From: UBA4738 sp002413305
GTDB lineage: Bacteria; Actinomycetota; UBA4738
Assembly (NCBI GenBank): GCA_036847185.1
Contig: DAIUAM010000013.1
Span: forward strand, 9,231-73,230
Reading direction: 5' to 3'
Length of the DNA stretch: 64,000 nucleotides
The notes beneath the pieces were generated by a model. It ran no database searches, was not told where the DNA came from, and was given only the letters and a program-made list of their open reading frames with translations. How positions within the stretch are numbered: position 1 is the stretch's first letter; every line of letters begins with the position of its first letter. The translations under genes were made by a program, and so were the position numbers. Shown here piece by piece: positions 1-9,286 of the stretch.

Positions 1-1
1 C

Positions 2-526
2 AAGGAGGAGCACGCCAAGGCCATCGACAAGGCCGTGTTCCCGATGATGCAGGGCGGCCCGCTCGAGCACGTCATCGCCGCGAAGGCGGTCTGCCTGAAG
101 GAGGCCATGCAGTCGGACTTCGCGGCGTACGCCGAACGCACCGTCCGCGGCGCGCGGGCGCTGGCGGCCGGTTTGGCCGAGCACGGTCTCCGCGTGGTGT
201 CGGGCGGCACCGATTCGCACCTCGCCCTGATCGATCTCCAGCCGATCGGCATGACCGGGGCAGACGCCGAATCCCTCTGCGATGAGGTCGGCATCGCGCT
301 GAACAAGAACGCCATCCCCTTCGACCCGCTACCGCCCTCAACGGCGTCCGGGATCCGGGTGGGCACGCCGGGGCCGGCCACGCTCGGCATGGACGAACCG
401 GAGCTGACGGAGGTGGCCCGGATCATCGGCGACGTCCTGGGTCATCCCGAAGACGACGCGGTCAAGAAGCGAGCCCGAAGCTCCGTTCGTGACCTGATGG
501 ACCGGTTCCCGGCCTATCCGGGCTGA
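2..526 (+). CDS. glyA: Serine hydroxymethyltransferase, C-terminal part (5' truncated by window edge)
   Basis: PLP enzyme that interconverts serine and glycine while charging tetrahydrofolate with a one-carbon unit, in the cytoplasm. The reading frame is open from base 2, so the gene begins outside the window. About the last 175 of a usual ~420 residues are present. The visible part starts just before the family motif MMQGGPLEHVIAAKAV and contains the substrate-carboxylate Arg in ASGIRVGTP near the C-terminal third. The PLP-binding lysine lies upstream of the window. It ends with TGA 45 bases before the next gene. The family assignment is secure; only the missing start limits the annotation. 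Confidence 0.93.
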   Translation, partial: KEEHAKAIDKAVFPMMQGGPLEHVIAAKAVCLKEAMQSDFAAYAERTVRGARALAAGLAEHGLRVVSGGTDSHLALIDLQPIGMTGADAESLCDEVGIALNKNAIPFDPLPPSTASGIRVGTPGPATLGMDEPELTEVARIIGDVLGHPEDDAVKKRARSSVRDLMDRFPAYPG

Positions 527-571
527 TCGGTGCCGCCGGCCGAACGGCGACCGGCCCCTCGAGGCTGAGGC

Positions 572-1678
572 GTGCGCAACTACCTGATCGTGTTCCTGGC
601 ATCGGCCGGGACCGTCGTGGTGGTGACGCCGATGGTCCGGCTCCTCGCGCAGCGGTTCGGCGCCATCGACCGCCCCTCCGATCGGAAGGTCCATCCGAAA
701 CCGACGCCCACCGCCGGTGGCGTGGGGATCCTGATCGGCGTCCTGGCCGGGTTCGGCGTGGCGTCGCTCATGCCCGCGTTCCGACACCTGTACAAGGAGT
801 CCACCGAGCTCCAGGGCACCCTGTGGGCGGCCCTGGCCATCACCGGGCTCGGCCTGATCGACGATGTCCGGTCCATCTCCGCGCCGGCGAAGGCGGCCGG
901 ACAGATCCTGGCGGCGGGTCTGCTTATCCTCAACGGGGTCGAGCTGCTGCTGTTCTGGTTCCCGTTCGGCCAGGGCATCGTCTCGCTCGGCCCGGACCTG
1001 GCGGTGCCGCTCACCATCCTGTGGGTCCTGCTGATGGTGAACGCGGTCAACCTTATCGACGGCCTGGACGGGCTGGCCGCAGGGATCGTGGTGATCGCCG
1101 CGGTGGCGTTCTTCATCTGGGTCTACGCGAAGCCCCCCGCATTCTTCACCTCCGCCACGCCGGCCGCCCTGCTCTGCGCGATCGCCGCCGGAGCCGCCCT
1201 CGGCTTCCTCCCGTACAACTTCTACCCGGCGCGGATCTTCATGGGCGACTCTGGGGCGATGCTGCTCGGCCTGATGTTGTCCGCGGCGACGGTCGCCGGC
1301 GTGGGCCGAACGGTCCAGCCGTCCGGTGGGGACCTGGCGGCGTTCGCCATCCCGGTGGTGATCCCGGTGATCGTCCTGGCCGTGCCGCTGGCCGACGTCG
1401 CCCTGGCCATCCTGCGGCGGATGCGACGGGGCCAGCCGGTGTTCGCACCGGACAAGGAGCACCTCCATCACCAGCTCCTGGAGATCGGGCACACCCATCG
1501 CTGGGCCGTCCTGATCATGTACCTGTGGAGCATCCTCCTGGCCGGATGCGCGCTGGCGGTGTCGTTCATCAACGGCCGTGCGCTGGTCGGTGGCATCGTG
1601 GCCGGCGCCCTGGTGATCATCCTCGCGACGCTCCTGCCCAGGATCCGCAAGTCCAGGCAGGCGAAGGTGTCTCCCTGA
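572..1678 (+). CDS. tagO: Undecaprenyl-phosphate glycosyl-1-phosphate transferase (TagO/WecA/MraY family)
   Basis: A polytopic membrane enzyme that transfers a sugar-1-phosphate, typically GlcNAc-1-P, from its UDP donor to undecaprenyl phosphate. This starts the synthesis of teichoic-acid-like or arabinogalactan-linker polymers. The 368-residue protein has about ten membrane helices and the family motifs: DD at about 97-98 (GLIDDV), NLIDGLDGLAAG at about 160-171, FMGDSGAMLLG near 225, and the HLHH cytoplasmic motif near 297. The start is GTG at 572. The placement glyA-tagO-atp operon is familiar in Actinomycetota. The exact sugar is not readable from sequence; wecA is an equally fair name. 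Confidence 0.88.
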   Translation: MRNYLIVFLASAGTVVVVTPMVRLLAQRFGAIDRPSDRKVHPKPTPTAGGVGILIGVLAGFGVASLMPAFRHLYKESTELQGTLWAALAITGLGLIDDVRSISAPAKAAGQILAAGLLILNGVELLLFWFPFGQGIVSLGPDLAVPLTILWVLLMVNAVNLIDGLDGLAAGIVVIAAVAFFIWVYAKPPAFFTSATPAALLCAIAAGAALGFLPYNFYPARIFMGDSGAMLLGLMLSAATVAGVGRTVQPSGGDLAAFAIPVVIPVIVLAVPLADVALAILRRMRRGQPVFAPDKEHLHHQLLEIGHTHRWAVLIMYLWSILLAGCALAVSFINGRALVGGIVAGALVIILATLLPRIRKSRQAKVSP

Positions 1679-1694
1679 AGGGTCACTCCGTCGA

Positions 1695-1723
1695 TGTGAC
1701 GAATCCTATCCGGCCGGTACAAT
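1695..1723 (+). promoter_or_regulatory. Predicted sigma-A promoter of the ATP synthase operon
   Basis: A TGTGAC hexamer (1695-1700) and a TACAAT hexamer (1718-1723) are separated by 17 bases, close to the TTGACA/TATAAT consensus. Transcription would start near 1730, just upstream of the Rex operator and about 130 bases before the first gene of the operon. This rests on sequence similarity only. Confidence 0.5.
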
Positions 1724-1738
1724 TTGGGCGTGGGAGGC

Positions 1739-1756
1739 TTGTGAAAACTTTCACAA
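1739..1756 (+). promoter_or_regulatory. Rex operator (ROP) upstream of the ATP synthase operon
   Basis: The 18-mer TTGTGAAAACTTTCACAA fits the Rex consensus TTGTGAA-N4-TTCACAA in all fixed positions and is a palindrome except at its centre. It lies about 10-27 bases downstream of the predicted transcription start, so Rex bound at low NADH/NAD+ would block the polymerase. The Rex gene itself lies at 54856-55545. Rex control of respiratory and atp genes is known from streptomycetes; the site here is direct sequence evidence, the regulation is inferred. Confidence 0.8.
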
Positions 1757-1857
1757 AGTCACGGGCGGCGGACCGAATATGGCCTTCTACCAGCGCAAAC
1801 GCTCCCACTCCGACTTTGACGCGGCCGAGCCGGGCCGGATATACTCCCCGCGCTCCC

Positions 1858-2091
1858 ATGGCTGGCAAAACCGATAGCGGCGATCCGTGGGTCGGCGTGT
1901 CGGCCGGATGGGCGGTCAGTTCGTACCTGCTGAGCGCCGTGGTCGTCTGGGGAGGGATCGGGTATCTCCTCGATCGCCTCCTCGGGACGCCGAAGGTCTT
2001 CACGGCGATCGGCATGGTGTTGGGCGCGGGGCTCGGCACCTATCTGATCTACCTGCGATACGGCAAGGAAGATGACACCAAGAAGCCCTGA
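1858..2091 (+). CDS. atpZ: AtpZ/AtpI-like small membrane protein of the ATP synthase operon
   Basis: A 77-residue protein with two hydrophobic helices (about 17-38 and 47-66) joined by a short loop containing GYLLDRLLGTP. This is typical of the AtpZ/putative F0F1-ATPase subunit family, thought to help assemble the c-ring or carry Mg2+/Ca2+ with AtpI. The ATG at 1858 is preferred because the frame further upstream overlaps the promoter and Rex operator and reads as non-membrane sequence. It ends inside the start of the following gene, a 20-base overlap that suggests translational coupling. It is first in the operon. Confidence 0.75.
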   Translation: MAGKTDSGDPWVGVSAGWAVSSYLLSAVVVWGGIGYLLDRLLGTPKVFTAIGMVLGAGLGTYLIYLRYGKEDDTKKP

Positions 2092-2530
2092 GCCAGAGCG
2101 GGAGTTCGTGCGTCGCGTCGCGCCCTTCGGCGCTCCTGCCACCGCGGTCGCCTTCGTCGTTGGCTGGCTTGCCGGCGGCCTCGGGGTGGGCTGGTCGGCT
2201 GCGATCGGCGTGGCGGCCATCACGCTCAACCTGGTGGCCAGCGGCCTCTCGGTGAGCTGGGCCGGCCGGAGGTCCGACTCCCTGCTGTTCGCCGTCTCGG
2301 GGCTCGGCGTCTTGGTTCGGCTCGGGGTCATCGTCGGACTGATCGCCGGCCTTCGGCACTTCGCGTTCTTCTCCACCGTGACCTTCGCCCTGGCCGTCGT
2401 GCCCGCCACCGTCCTGCTGCTCGGCTACGAGATGAAGCTCATGGCCGGCGGGGTGGGACGGGAGCTCCGGCTGCCAGTGGCTTCCAAGACGAACCCCGGT
2501 CCCGAGATCCACCGGGAGGTGGTCCCGTGA
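2072..2530 (+). CDS. atpI: AtpI-like ATP synthase accessory membrane protein
   Basis: A 152-residue protein with four predicted membrane helices (about 22-40, 42-60, 72-93 and 98-120) and a polar C-terminal tail. It is placed like AtpI (subunit I) between the AtpZ-like gene and atpB, and AtpI proteins in this position assist c-ring assembly. Sequence conservation in the family is low, so the call leans on position and topology. Its ATG overlaps the preceding gene by 20 bases and its stop overlaps the atpB start as GTGA, so expression is probably coupled at both ends. Confidence 0.65.
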   Translation: MTPRSPEPEREFVRRVAPFGAPATAVAFVVGWLAGGLGVGWSAAIGVAAITLNLVASGLSVSWAGRRSDSLLFAVSGLGVLVRLGVIVGLIAGLRHFAFFSTVTFALAVVPATVLLLGYEMKLMAGGVGRELRLPVASKTNPGPEIHREVVP

Positions 2531-3300
2531 TCAGCGGTCTCCTGGGCGTCGCCTTCGAGAAGCCTTCGACCCACGACTTCGTGTGGTCCTGCTGGGGAGG
2601 CAGCGGGCTGGGCTGCTTCAACTTCATCATGTTCCTGCTCGTGATCTCCGTGGGGGCTTTCGTGCTCATGTTCTGGACGGCATTCCGCAAGCCGCAGATC
2701 GTGCCGGGCAAGTGGCAGGTCGCGATGGAGACCGGGGTCGGGTTCGTGCGCGAACAGATCGTCGTGCAGATGATCGGCCCCGAGGGGATGGGCTTCCTGG
2801 CGTTCCTCACCACGATCTTCTTCTTCATCACGCTGGGGAACATCCTGGAGGTCATCCCGGGCATCAACTTCCCGCTGAACTCCCGGCTGGCCTTCCCGCT
2901 GGTGATGGCCCTGACCGTGTGGGTCCTCTACAACTACATCGGGGTCAGGAAGCACGGGTTCTTGGGCTACCTGAAGATGGTCATGTTCCCGCCGGGGGTC
3001 CCCACGGCGCTGAAGCCCTTCCTCGCGCTCATCGAGTTCTTCTCGGTGGTCCTCGTCCGGCCGTTCACGCTCACCGTCCGTCTCACGGCCAACATGATCG
3101 CCGGACACTTCCTGCTGGCGACGTTCTTCCTGGGCACGATCGTGCTCTTTACCGGCACGCCGTATGTCCTGGGGGTGGCCTCCTTCGCGCTGGGGGTCCT
3201 GATGGTCGGCTTCGAGATCTTCGTGGCGGTCCTGCAAGCGTTCATCTTCGCCGTGCTCACGGCTTCCTACATCGCCGGCGCCATGGCGTCCGAGCATTGA
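2527..3300 (+). CDS. atpB: ATP synthase Fo subunit a
   Basis: The stator membrane subunit that forms the two proton half-channels against the c-ring. The 257-residue protein has five or six membrane helices. The essential arginine lies in the motif RPFTLTVRLTANMIAGH (the usual SLRLFGNM region), followed by the conserved C-terminal helix LQAFIFAVLTASYIAGA. Its GTG start overlaps the upstream stop by four bases. Length and motifs are normal for actinobacterial AtpB. Confidence 0.95.
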   Translation: MISGLLGVAFEKPSTHDFVWSCWGGSGLGCFNFIMFLLVISVGAFVLMFWTAFRKPQIVPGKWQVAMETGVGFVREQIVVQMIGPEGMGFLAFLTTIFFFITLGNILEVIPGINFPLNSRLAFPLVMALTVWVLYNYIGVRKHGFLGYLKMVMFPPGVPTALKPFLALIEFFSVVLVRPFTLTVRLTANMIAGHFLLATFFLGTIVLFTGTPYVLGVASFALGVLMVGFEIFVAVLQAFIFAVLTASYIAGAMASEH

Positions 3301-3317
3301 GATAGAGGAGGGCATCG

Positions 3318-3578
3318 ATGGTTGCGGTTCTCATGCACATGGTGGCGCTGGTCGGGGCGGTCACCGACACCGGGCTCAAGGCGATCGGCAAGGGCCTGGT
3401 GTACGGGCCGGCGGCCATCGGCCCCGGCATCGGCATCGGCATCCTGATGGGGAAGTCGGTCGAAGCCATGGCCCGCCAGCCGGAATCCGCCGGCGTCGTC
3501 CGGGGCACGATGTTCATCGGCATCGGCATCATCGAAGCGCTGGCGCTGTTCGGCTTCGTGTTGTTCTTCATCATCTAG
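3318..3578 (+). CDS. atpE: ATP synthase Fo subunit c
   Basis: The proteolipid that forms the rotating c-ring. The 86-residue protein has two helices around the polar loop ARQPES. Helix 1 carries the glycine-rich GPGIGIGI packing motif and helix 2 carries the ion-binding glutamate in IGIIEALALFGF. The residue after the Glu is Ala and there is no helix-1 Gln at the expected place. By the known rule for Na+-binding c-subunits this points to proton coupling. A clear AGGAGG-type ribosome-binding site precedes the ATG at 3318. Confidence 0.95.
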   Translation: MVAVLMHMVALVGAVTDTGLKAIGKGLVYGPAAIGPGIGIGILMGKSVEAMARQPESAGVVRGTMFIGIGIIEALALFGFVLFFII

Positions 3579-3590
3579 GGGAGGCTCGCC

Positions 3591-4172
3591 TTGCACTCGC
3601 TCATCGCGACGATCTACGCGGCCGCGGAACCCATCAACGACAAGAAGGACCTGTACCCGAAGCTCCAGGAGCTCATCGTCGGTGCCATCGCGTTCGGGGT
3701 CCTGTTCTTCTTCATGTGGAAGTGGGTCCTGCCGCGCGTCAACCAGGTGCTCGAGGCCCGGAGCCAGAAGATCCAGGGGGATCTCGAGAGCGCCGAACAG
3801 GCCAAGACCGAGGCGCAGAAAGAGCTCGGCGACTACCGCGAGCAGCTGGCGGGGGCTCGCGAGGAGGCGAACCGGATCATCGAGGAGGCCCGCAAGACGG
3901 CCGAGGCGATGCGCCAGGACCTCCAGAAGAAGGCAGAGGAGGAATACGGGGCGATCGTCGGACGCGCCCAAGAGCAGATTCGGGCCGAGCGCGACCGCGT
4001 CTTCCAGGAGCTGAAGTCCCAGGTCGGGGAGCTGTCCATCGCGCTGGCCGCGAAGGTGGTCGGCGGCTCCCTGGACCGCGACCGTCAGCTGGCGCTGATC
4101 GACGAGTACATCGCCGAGCTGGGCGGGATGGCGCCCTCCGGGAACGGCAACGGCGGCCCGGGCCGGGAGTGA
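3591..4172 (+). CDS. atpF: ATP synthase Fo subunit b
   Basis: The peripheral stalk subunit linking Fo to F1. The 193-residue protein has one N-terminal membrane helix (about 27-45) followed by a long, charged coiled coil rich in Glu, Arg and Ala (about 50-170), as expected for the family. The start is TTG at 3591, placed 6-8 bases behind a GGGGAGG ribosome-binding site and 12 bases after atpE. The C-terminal tail is Gly/Asn-rich (GNGNGGPGRE). The stop overlaps the next start as GTGA. Confidence 0.92.
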   Translation: MHSLIATIYAAAEPINDKKDLYPKLQELIVGAIAFGVLFFFMWKWVLPRVNQVLEARSQKIQGDLESAEQAKTEAQKELGDYREQLAGAREEANRIIEEARKTAEAMRQDLQKKAEEEYGAIVGRAQEQIRAERDRVFQELKSQVGELSIALAAKVVGGSLDRDRQLALIDEYIAELGGMAPSGNGNGGPGRE

Positions 4173-4720
4173 CGGTGGCCGGGACGGACCGACTGATCGA
4201 GGGCTACGCCCAGGCGCTGTTCGCCATCGTCGAGGCCGAAGGAGACCTGGACGCGGTCGAGGACCAGCTGTACCGGTTCGCCAAGGCGATCGAGGCGCGG
4301 GGTGACCTGCGGGAGGCGCTCACCGACCCCTCGTTGCCGGCGGACCGGAAGAAGGGCATCGTCCATGACCTGCTCCAGGGGAAGGCGAGCGATTCGGCCA
4401 TCAGCCTGCTCGGATTCCTGATCGAACAGGGCCGGGCGAAGGACCTCCCGAAGATCATCGAGGCCCTGGCGGACGTGGCGGCCCGGCGACGCAACCGGGC
4501 GGTGGCCGAGGTGCGTTCCGCGGTCCCCCTGGGCGCCGACCAGCGCAAGCGGCTGGCCGAGGCGCTGGGTACGGCGACCGGCAAGGAGATCGAGCTGAAG
4601 GTCCTGGTGGACGAGAGCCTGGTCGGCGGCATCATGGCCCGGGTCGGCGACCAGGTGTACGACGGTACGATCAAGAGGAGACTCGAACTCGCCCGCGAGC
4701 AGCTCGCGAAGGCGCGGTAA
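4169..4720 (+). CDS. atpH: ATP synthase F1 subunit delta
   Basis: Connects the b-subunit stalk to the top of F1. The 183-residue protein has an all-helical N-terminal domain (YAQALFAIVEAEG, at about 13-25) and the C-terminal family signature LVGGIMARVGDQVYDGTIKRRL. The GTG at 4169 is chosen because it makes a 4-base GTGA overlap with atpF; a second GTG two codons later is also possible. Length matches ordinary bacterial delta rather than the fused b-delta of mycobacteria. Confidence 0.92.
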   Translation: MTVAGTDRLIEGYAQALFAIVEAEGDLDAVEDQLYRFAKAIEARGDLREALTDPSLPADRKKGIVHDLLQGKASDSAISLLGFLIEQGRAKDLPKIIEALADVAARRRNRAVAEVRSAVPLGADQRKRLAEALGTATGKEIELKVLVDESLVGGIMARVGDQVYDGTIKRRLELAREQLAKAR

Positions 4721-4744
4721 GCGAGCGACAAGGGGGATCTCGAC

Positions 4745-6448
4745 GTGGCGCAGGACGCGCAGGAACTGACAATCTCACCCGACGACATCGCAGCGGCGCT
4801 GCGCAAGTACGTCGAGGGCTACGAGCCCTCGATGGAACGCGAGGAGGTCGGTCGGGTCGTTTCGACCGGTGACGGCGTGGCCATCGTCGAAGGCCTGCCC
4901 CGGGCCATGGCGAACGAGCTGCTGGAGTTCCCGAACGGGATCCCCGGCGTTGCCCTGAACCTCGACATCGACACGATCGGCGTGGTGATCCTGGGCGAGG
5001 GGGCGGAGATCGAGGAGGGCGCCCCGGTCAAGCAGACCGGCCGGATCCTTTCGGTCCCGATCGGGGACGGGCTCCTCGGGCGGGTCGTCGACCCGCTGGG
5101 CCGCCCGCTCGACGACAAGGGCCCGATCAAAGAGGAGGGCTTCCGGGTCCTGGAGATCCAGGCCCCTTCCGTCGTCCAGCGCCAGCCGGTGAAGGAACCT
5201 CTCCAGACCGGCATCAAGGCCATCGACGGCATGACGCCGATCGGCCGGGGCCAGCGCGAGCTGATCATCGGCGACCAGAAGACCGGCAAGACGGCCATCG
5301 CCATCGACGCGATCATCAGCCAGCTCGAGGACTGGAGGAGCGGCGACCCGAAGAAGCAGGTCAAGTGCGTGTACGTGGCCATCGGGCAGAAGGGTTCCAC
5401 GATCGCCGAGGTTGTCGAAGCCCTGGAGGAGCGGGGAGCCCTGGAGTACACGGTGGTTGTGAACGCCGCCGCTTCGTACCCGGCCTCGTTCAAGTACATC
5501 GCCCCCTACGCCGGCTGCGCGATGGGCGCGTACTGGATGGAGCAGGGCCAACACGCCCTGGCCATCTACGACGACCTGTCCAAGCAGGCTGAGGCCTACC
5601 GCGAGGTCTCCCTCCTACTCCGCCGCCCGCCCGGCCGCGAGGCCTACCCGGGCGACGTCTTCTACCTGCACTCCCGGCTGCTGGAGCGCGCCGCCAAGCT
5701 CTCCGACGAGCTGGGGGGCGGCTCGCTCACGGCCCTTCCGATCGTGGAGACCAAGGGCGGGGACGTTTCGGCCTACATCCCGACCAACGTCATCTCGATC
5801 ACCGACGGCCAGATCTACCTCGAGCAGGACCTGTTCAACGCCGGCGTGCGGCCGGCCATCAACGTCGGCATCAGCGTATCGCGGGTCGGCGGGAACGCGC
5901 AGATCAAGGCCATGAAGCAGGTGGCCGGCCGGCTCCGGCTGGACCTGGCGCAGTACCGCGAGCTGGAGGCGTTCGCCACGTTCGGCTCCGAGCTCGACCG
6001 CGCCTCCCAGGCCCAGCTCGACCGGGGCGCGCGCGTGGTGGAGATCCTAAAGCAGCCCCAATTCCAGCCCATGTCCGTGCAACACCAGGTGATGTCGATC
6101 TTCGCCGTGACGAACGGGTTCCTCGACGACCTCCCCGTCGGTGACGCGAAGCGGTTCGAGACGGAGTTCCTAGCCTTCATGGACTCGCGCCATCCGGAGA
6201 TCGGCGGGGCCATTGCCGAGAGCGGCGCCCTCGGTGACGAGCTCGAGACGGCCCTCCGCGCGGCCATCAAGGACTTCCGGTCGAACTTCGTCCCCTCCGA
6301 GGGCGCGGCGGCGTTCAAGGAGAAGCCGGCCGAGGCGCTGACCGACGAGGAGAAGGAAGCGCTGAAGAAGTTCCGGCGCCCCACCCCCGACGAGATCCGG
6401 GAGAAGGCCGGCCCGGCCGGCGAGAGCTCCGTCCAGCTCCCGGGGTAG
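4745..6448 (+). CDS. atpA: ATP synthase F1 subunit alpha
   Basis: The non-catalytic nucleotide-binding subunit of the alpha3beta3 hexamer. The 567-residue protein has an N-terminal beta-barrel, a Walker A motif GDQKTGKT at about residue 178, the Walker B segment ALAIYDDLS, and the conserved alpha motif LLRRPPGREAYPGDVFYLHSRLLERA. It is slightly longer than the usual ~505-550 because of a C-terminal extension rich in Glu, Pro and Lys. The GTG start at 4745 follows an AGGGGGA ribosome-binding site. Confidence 0.97.
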   Translation: MAQDAQELTISPDDIAAALRKYVEGYEPSMEREEVGRVVSTGDGVAIVEGLPRAMANELLEFPNGIPGVALNLDIDTIGVVILGEGAEIEEGAPVKQTGRILSVPIGDGLLGRVVDPLGRPLDDKGPIKEEGFRVLEIQAPSVVQRQPVKEPLQTGIKAIDGMTPIGRGQRELIIGDQKTGKTAIAIDAIISQLEDWRSGDPKKQVKCVYVAIGQKGSTIAEVVEALEERGALEYTVVVNAAASYPASFKYIAPYAGCAMGAYWMEQGQHALAIYDDLSKQAEAYREVSLLLRRPPGREAYPGDVFYLHSRLLERAAKLSDELGGGSLTALPIVETKGGDVSAYIPTNVISITDGQIYLEQDLFNAGVRPAINVGISVSRVGGNAQIKAMKQVAGRLRLDLAQYRELEAFATFGSELDRASQAQLDRGARVVEILKQPQFQPMSVQHQVMSIFAVTNGFLDDLPVGDAKRFETEFLAFMDSRHPEIGGAIAESGALGDELETALRAAIKDFRSNFVPSEGAAAFKEKPAEALTDEEKEALKKFRRPTPDEIREKAGPAGESSVQLPG

Positions 6449-6457
6449 GAGAGGACC

Positions 6458-7369
6458 GTGGGCGCCAAGCTTCGGGAGGTTCGCCGGCGGATCCGGTCGG
6501 TCCAGTCGACCATGAAGATCACGCGGGCGATGGAGCTCATCGCGACCTCGCGGATCATGAAGGCCCAGCAACGCGTCGAAGCCGCCCGCCCGTATGCCGA
6601 ACGCTTGACCGCCGCCATCGCCGACGTCGCGGCGGCCACCACGTCCCTCGGCCATCCGCTCCTGGAGGAGCGCCCCGACCGGAAGACCGCGCTGGTGTTC
6701 GTGGTGACCTCGGACCGCGGCCTGGCCGGGGCCTACAGCTCGAACGTCCTGCGGCGGGCCGAGGAGCTGTTCTCGCTCCTCAGGTCCGAAGGCAAGGAGG
6801 TCAAGCTCTTCGTCTCAGGCCGCAAGGGGATCTCGTACTACCGGTTCCGGGAGCGGCCCATCGAGCAGTCTTGGTTCGGGTTCTCCGAGACCCCCACCTA
6901 CGAGCAGGCGAAGGAGATCGCAGACGCGTTGATCGAGATGTACACCTCCGGTGAGGCCGACGAGATCCACGGCGTGTTCACCAACTTCGTCACCATCGTC
7001 CGACAGCGGGCGGTGGCCCGGCGGTTCGTCCCGATGGTGATGGAGGAGGTCGACCGTCCGGAGGAGCAGCGCGGCCCGCTGGCCCAGTACCTCTTCGAGC
7101 CGGAGCCGGACGAGCTCCTCAGCGCGCTGCTGCCCCGGTACGTGGAGACCCGCGTGTTCAACGCGCTGATCGAATCGGCCGCCTCCGAGCACGCCGCGCG
7201 CCGGCGGGCCATGAGCGCCGCCACGGAGAACGCGCAGGAGCTCATCAAGGTGTTGACCCGGCAGGCTAATCAGGCCCGCCAGACGGAGATCACGACCGAG
7301 ATCATGGAGATCGTGGGGGGAGCGGAGGCCTTGCGACAAGCGGCCGCCGCCGCCGCCGCTTCCGAGTGA
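6458..7369 (+). CDS. atpG: ATP synthase F1 subunit gamma
   Basis: The central rotating shaft that transmits c-ring torque to the catalytic sites. The 303-residue protein begins with the conserved coiled-coil segment LREVRRRIRSVQSTMKITRAMELIATSRI and ends with the paired C-terminal helix AASEHAARRRAMSAATENAQELI, both diagnostic of the family. The Rossmann-like middle domain carries VFVVTSDRGLAGAYSSNV. It has normal length and sits 9 bases after atpA. Confidence 0.96.
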   Translation: MGAKLREVRRRIRSVQSTMKITRAMELIATSRIMKAQQRVEAARPYAERLTAAIADVAAATTSLGHPLLEERPDRKTALVFVVTSDRGLAGAYSSNVLRRAEELFSLLRSEGKEVKLFVSGRKGISYYRFRERPIEQSWFGFSETPTYEQAKEIADALIEMYTSGEADEIHGVFTNFVTIVRQRAVARRFVPMVMEEVDRPEEQRGPLAQYLFEPEPDELLSALLPRYVETRVFNALIESAASEHAARRRAMSAATENAQELIKVLTRQANQARQTEITTEIMEIVGGAEALRQAAAAAAASE

Positions 7370-7384
7370 GGAGCTGAGACGCAC

Positions 7385-8824
<1,440 letters not shown>

Positions 8825-8829
8825 GGCCG

Positions 8830-9231
8830 ATGGCGCCGACGTTCGACGTGTTCCTGGTCACGCCCGAGCGCGAGCTCTGGCACGGGTCTGCCACGTTCGT
8901 GGTTGCCCGAGGGGTGGAGGGCGAGGTCGGTATCCAAGGGGGGCACGCGCCGATGCTCATCCAGCTCGACATCGCCGCGCTGTTCATCGATCCCGAAAGC
9001 GGCGAGCGGATGGCGGCCGCGGTCCACGGCGGGTTCCTGCATGTGATCACCAATGGCTCGGAGACGAGGGTCGACATCCTCGCCGAGCACGCCGAGCTCC
9101 GGGACGAGATCGACCTGGAGCGAGCCCGCCGGGCGAAGGAGGAGGCCGAGCGGCGGATCGCCGCGAACCACGATGCAACGGCCGAGGGCGATCTGGCCAA
9201 GGCCTTGACCAGGATCAGCATGCGCGGCTGA
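8830..9231 (+). CDS. atpC: ATP synthase F1 subunit epsilon
   Basis: A small central-stalk subunit that regulates ATP hydrolysis. The 133-residue protein has an N-terminal beta-sandwich (FLVTPERELWHGSATFVV, then GEVGIQGGHAPMLIQL) and a C-terminal helical hairpin containing DLERARRAKEEAERRI. Here the helical part is complete, unlike the shortened forms of some species. The ATG at 8830 lies 5 bases after the atpD stop. It is the last gene of the operon, and no strong terminator hairpin is visible behind it. Confidence 0.93.
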   Translation: MAPTFDVFLVTPERELWHGSATFVVARGVEGEVGIQGGHAPMLIQLDIAALFIDPESGERMAAAVHGGFLHVITNGSETRVDILAEHAELRDEIDLERARRAKEEAERRIAANHDATAEGDLAKALTRISMRG

Positions 9232-9286
9232 CCCGTGATCGTCACAGACAGCTACCCTCTCCCAGATCCTGCCCGAGGAGGATGTG

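Noticed and set aside
3318..3578. Sodium-translocating c-subunit
   Set aside because: The residues that coordinate Na+ (helix-1 Gln, Ser/Thr after the Glu) are absent; proton coupling is the simpler reading.
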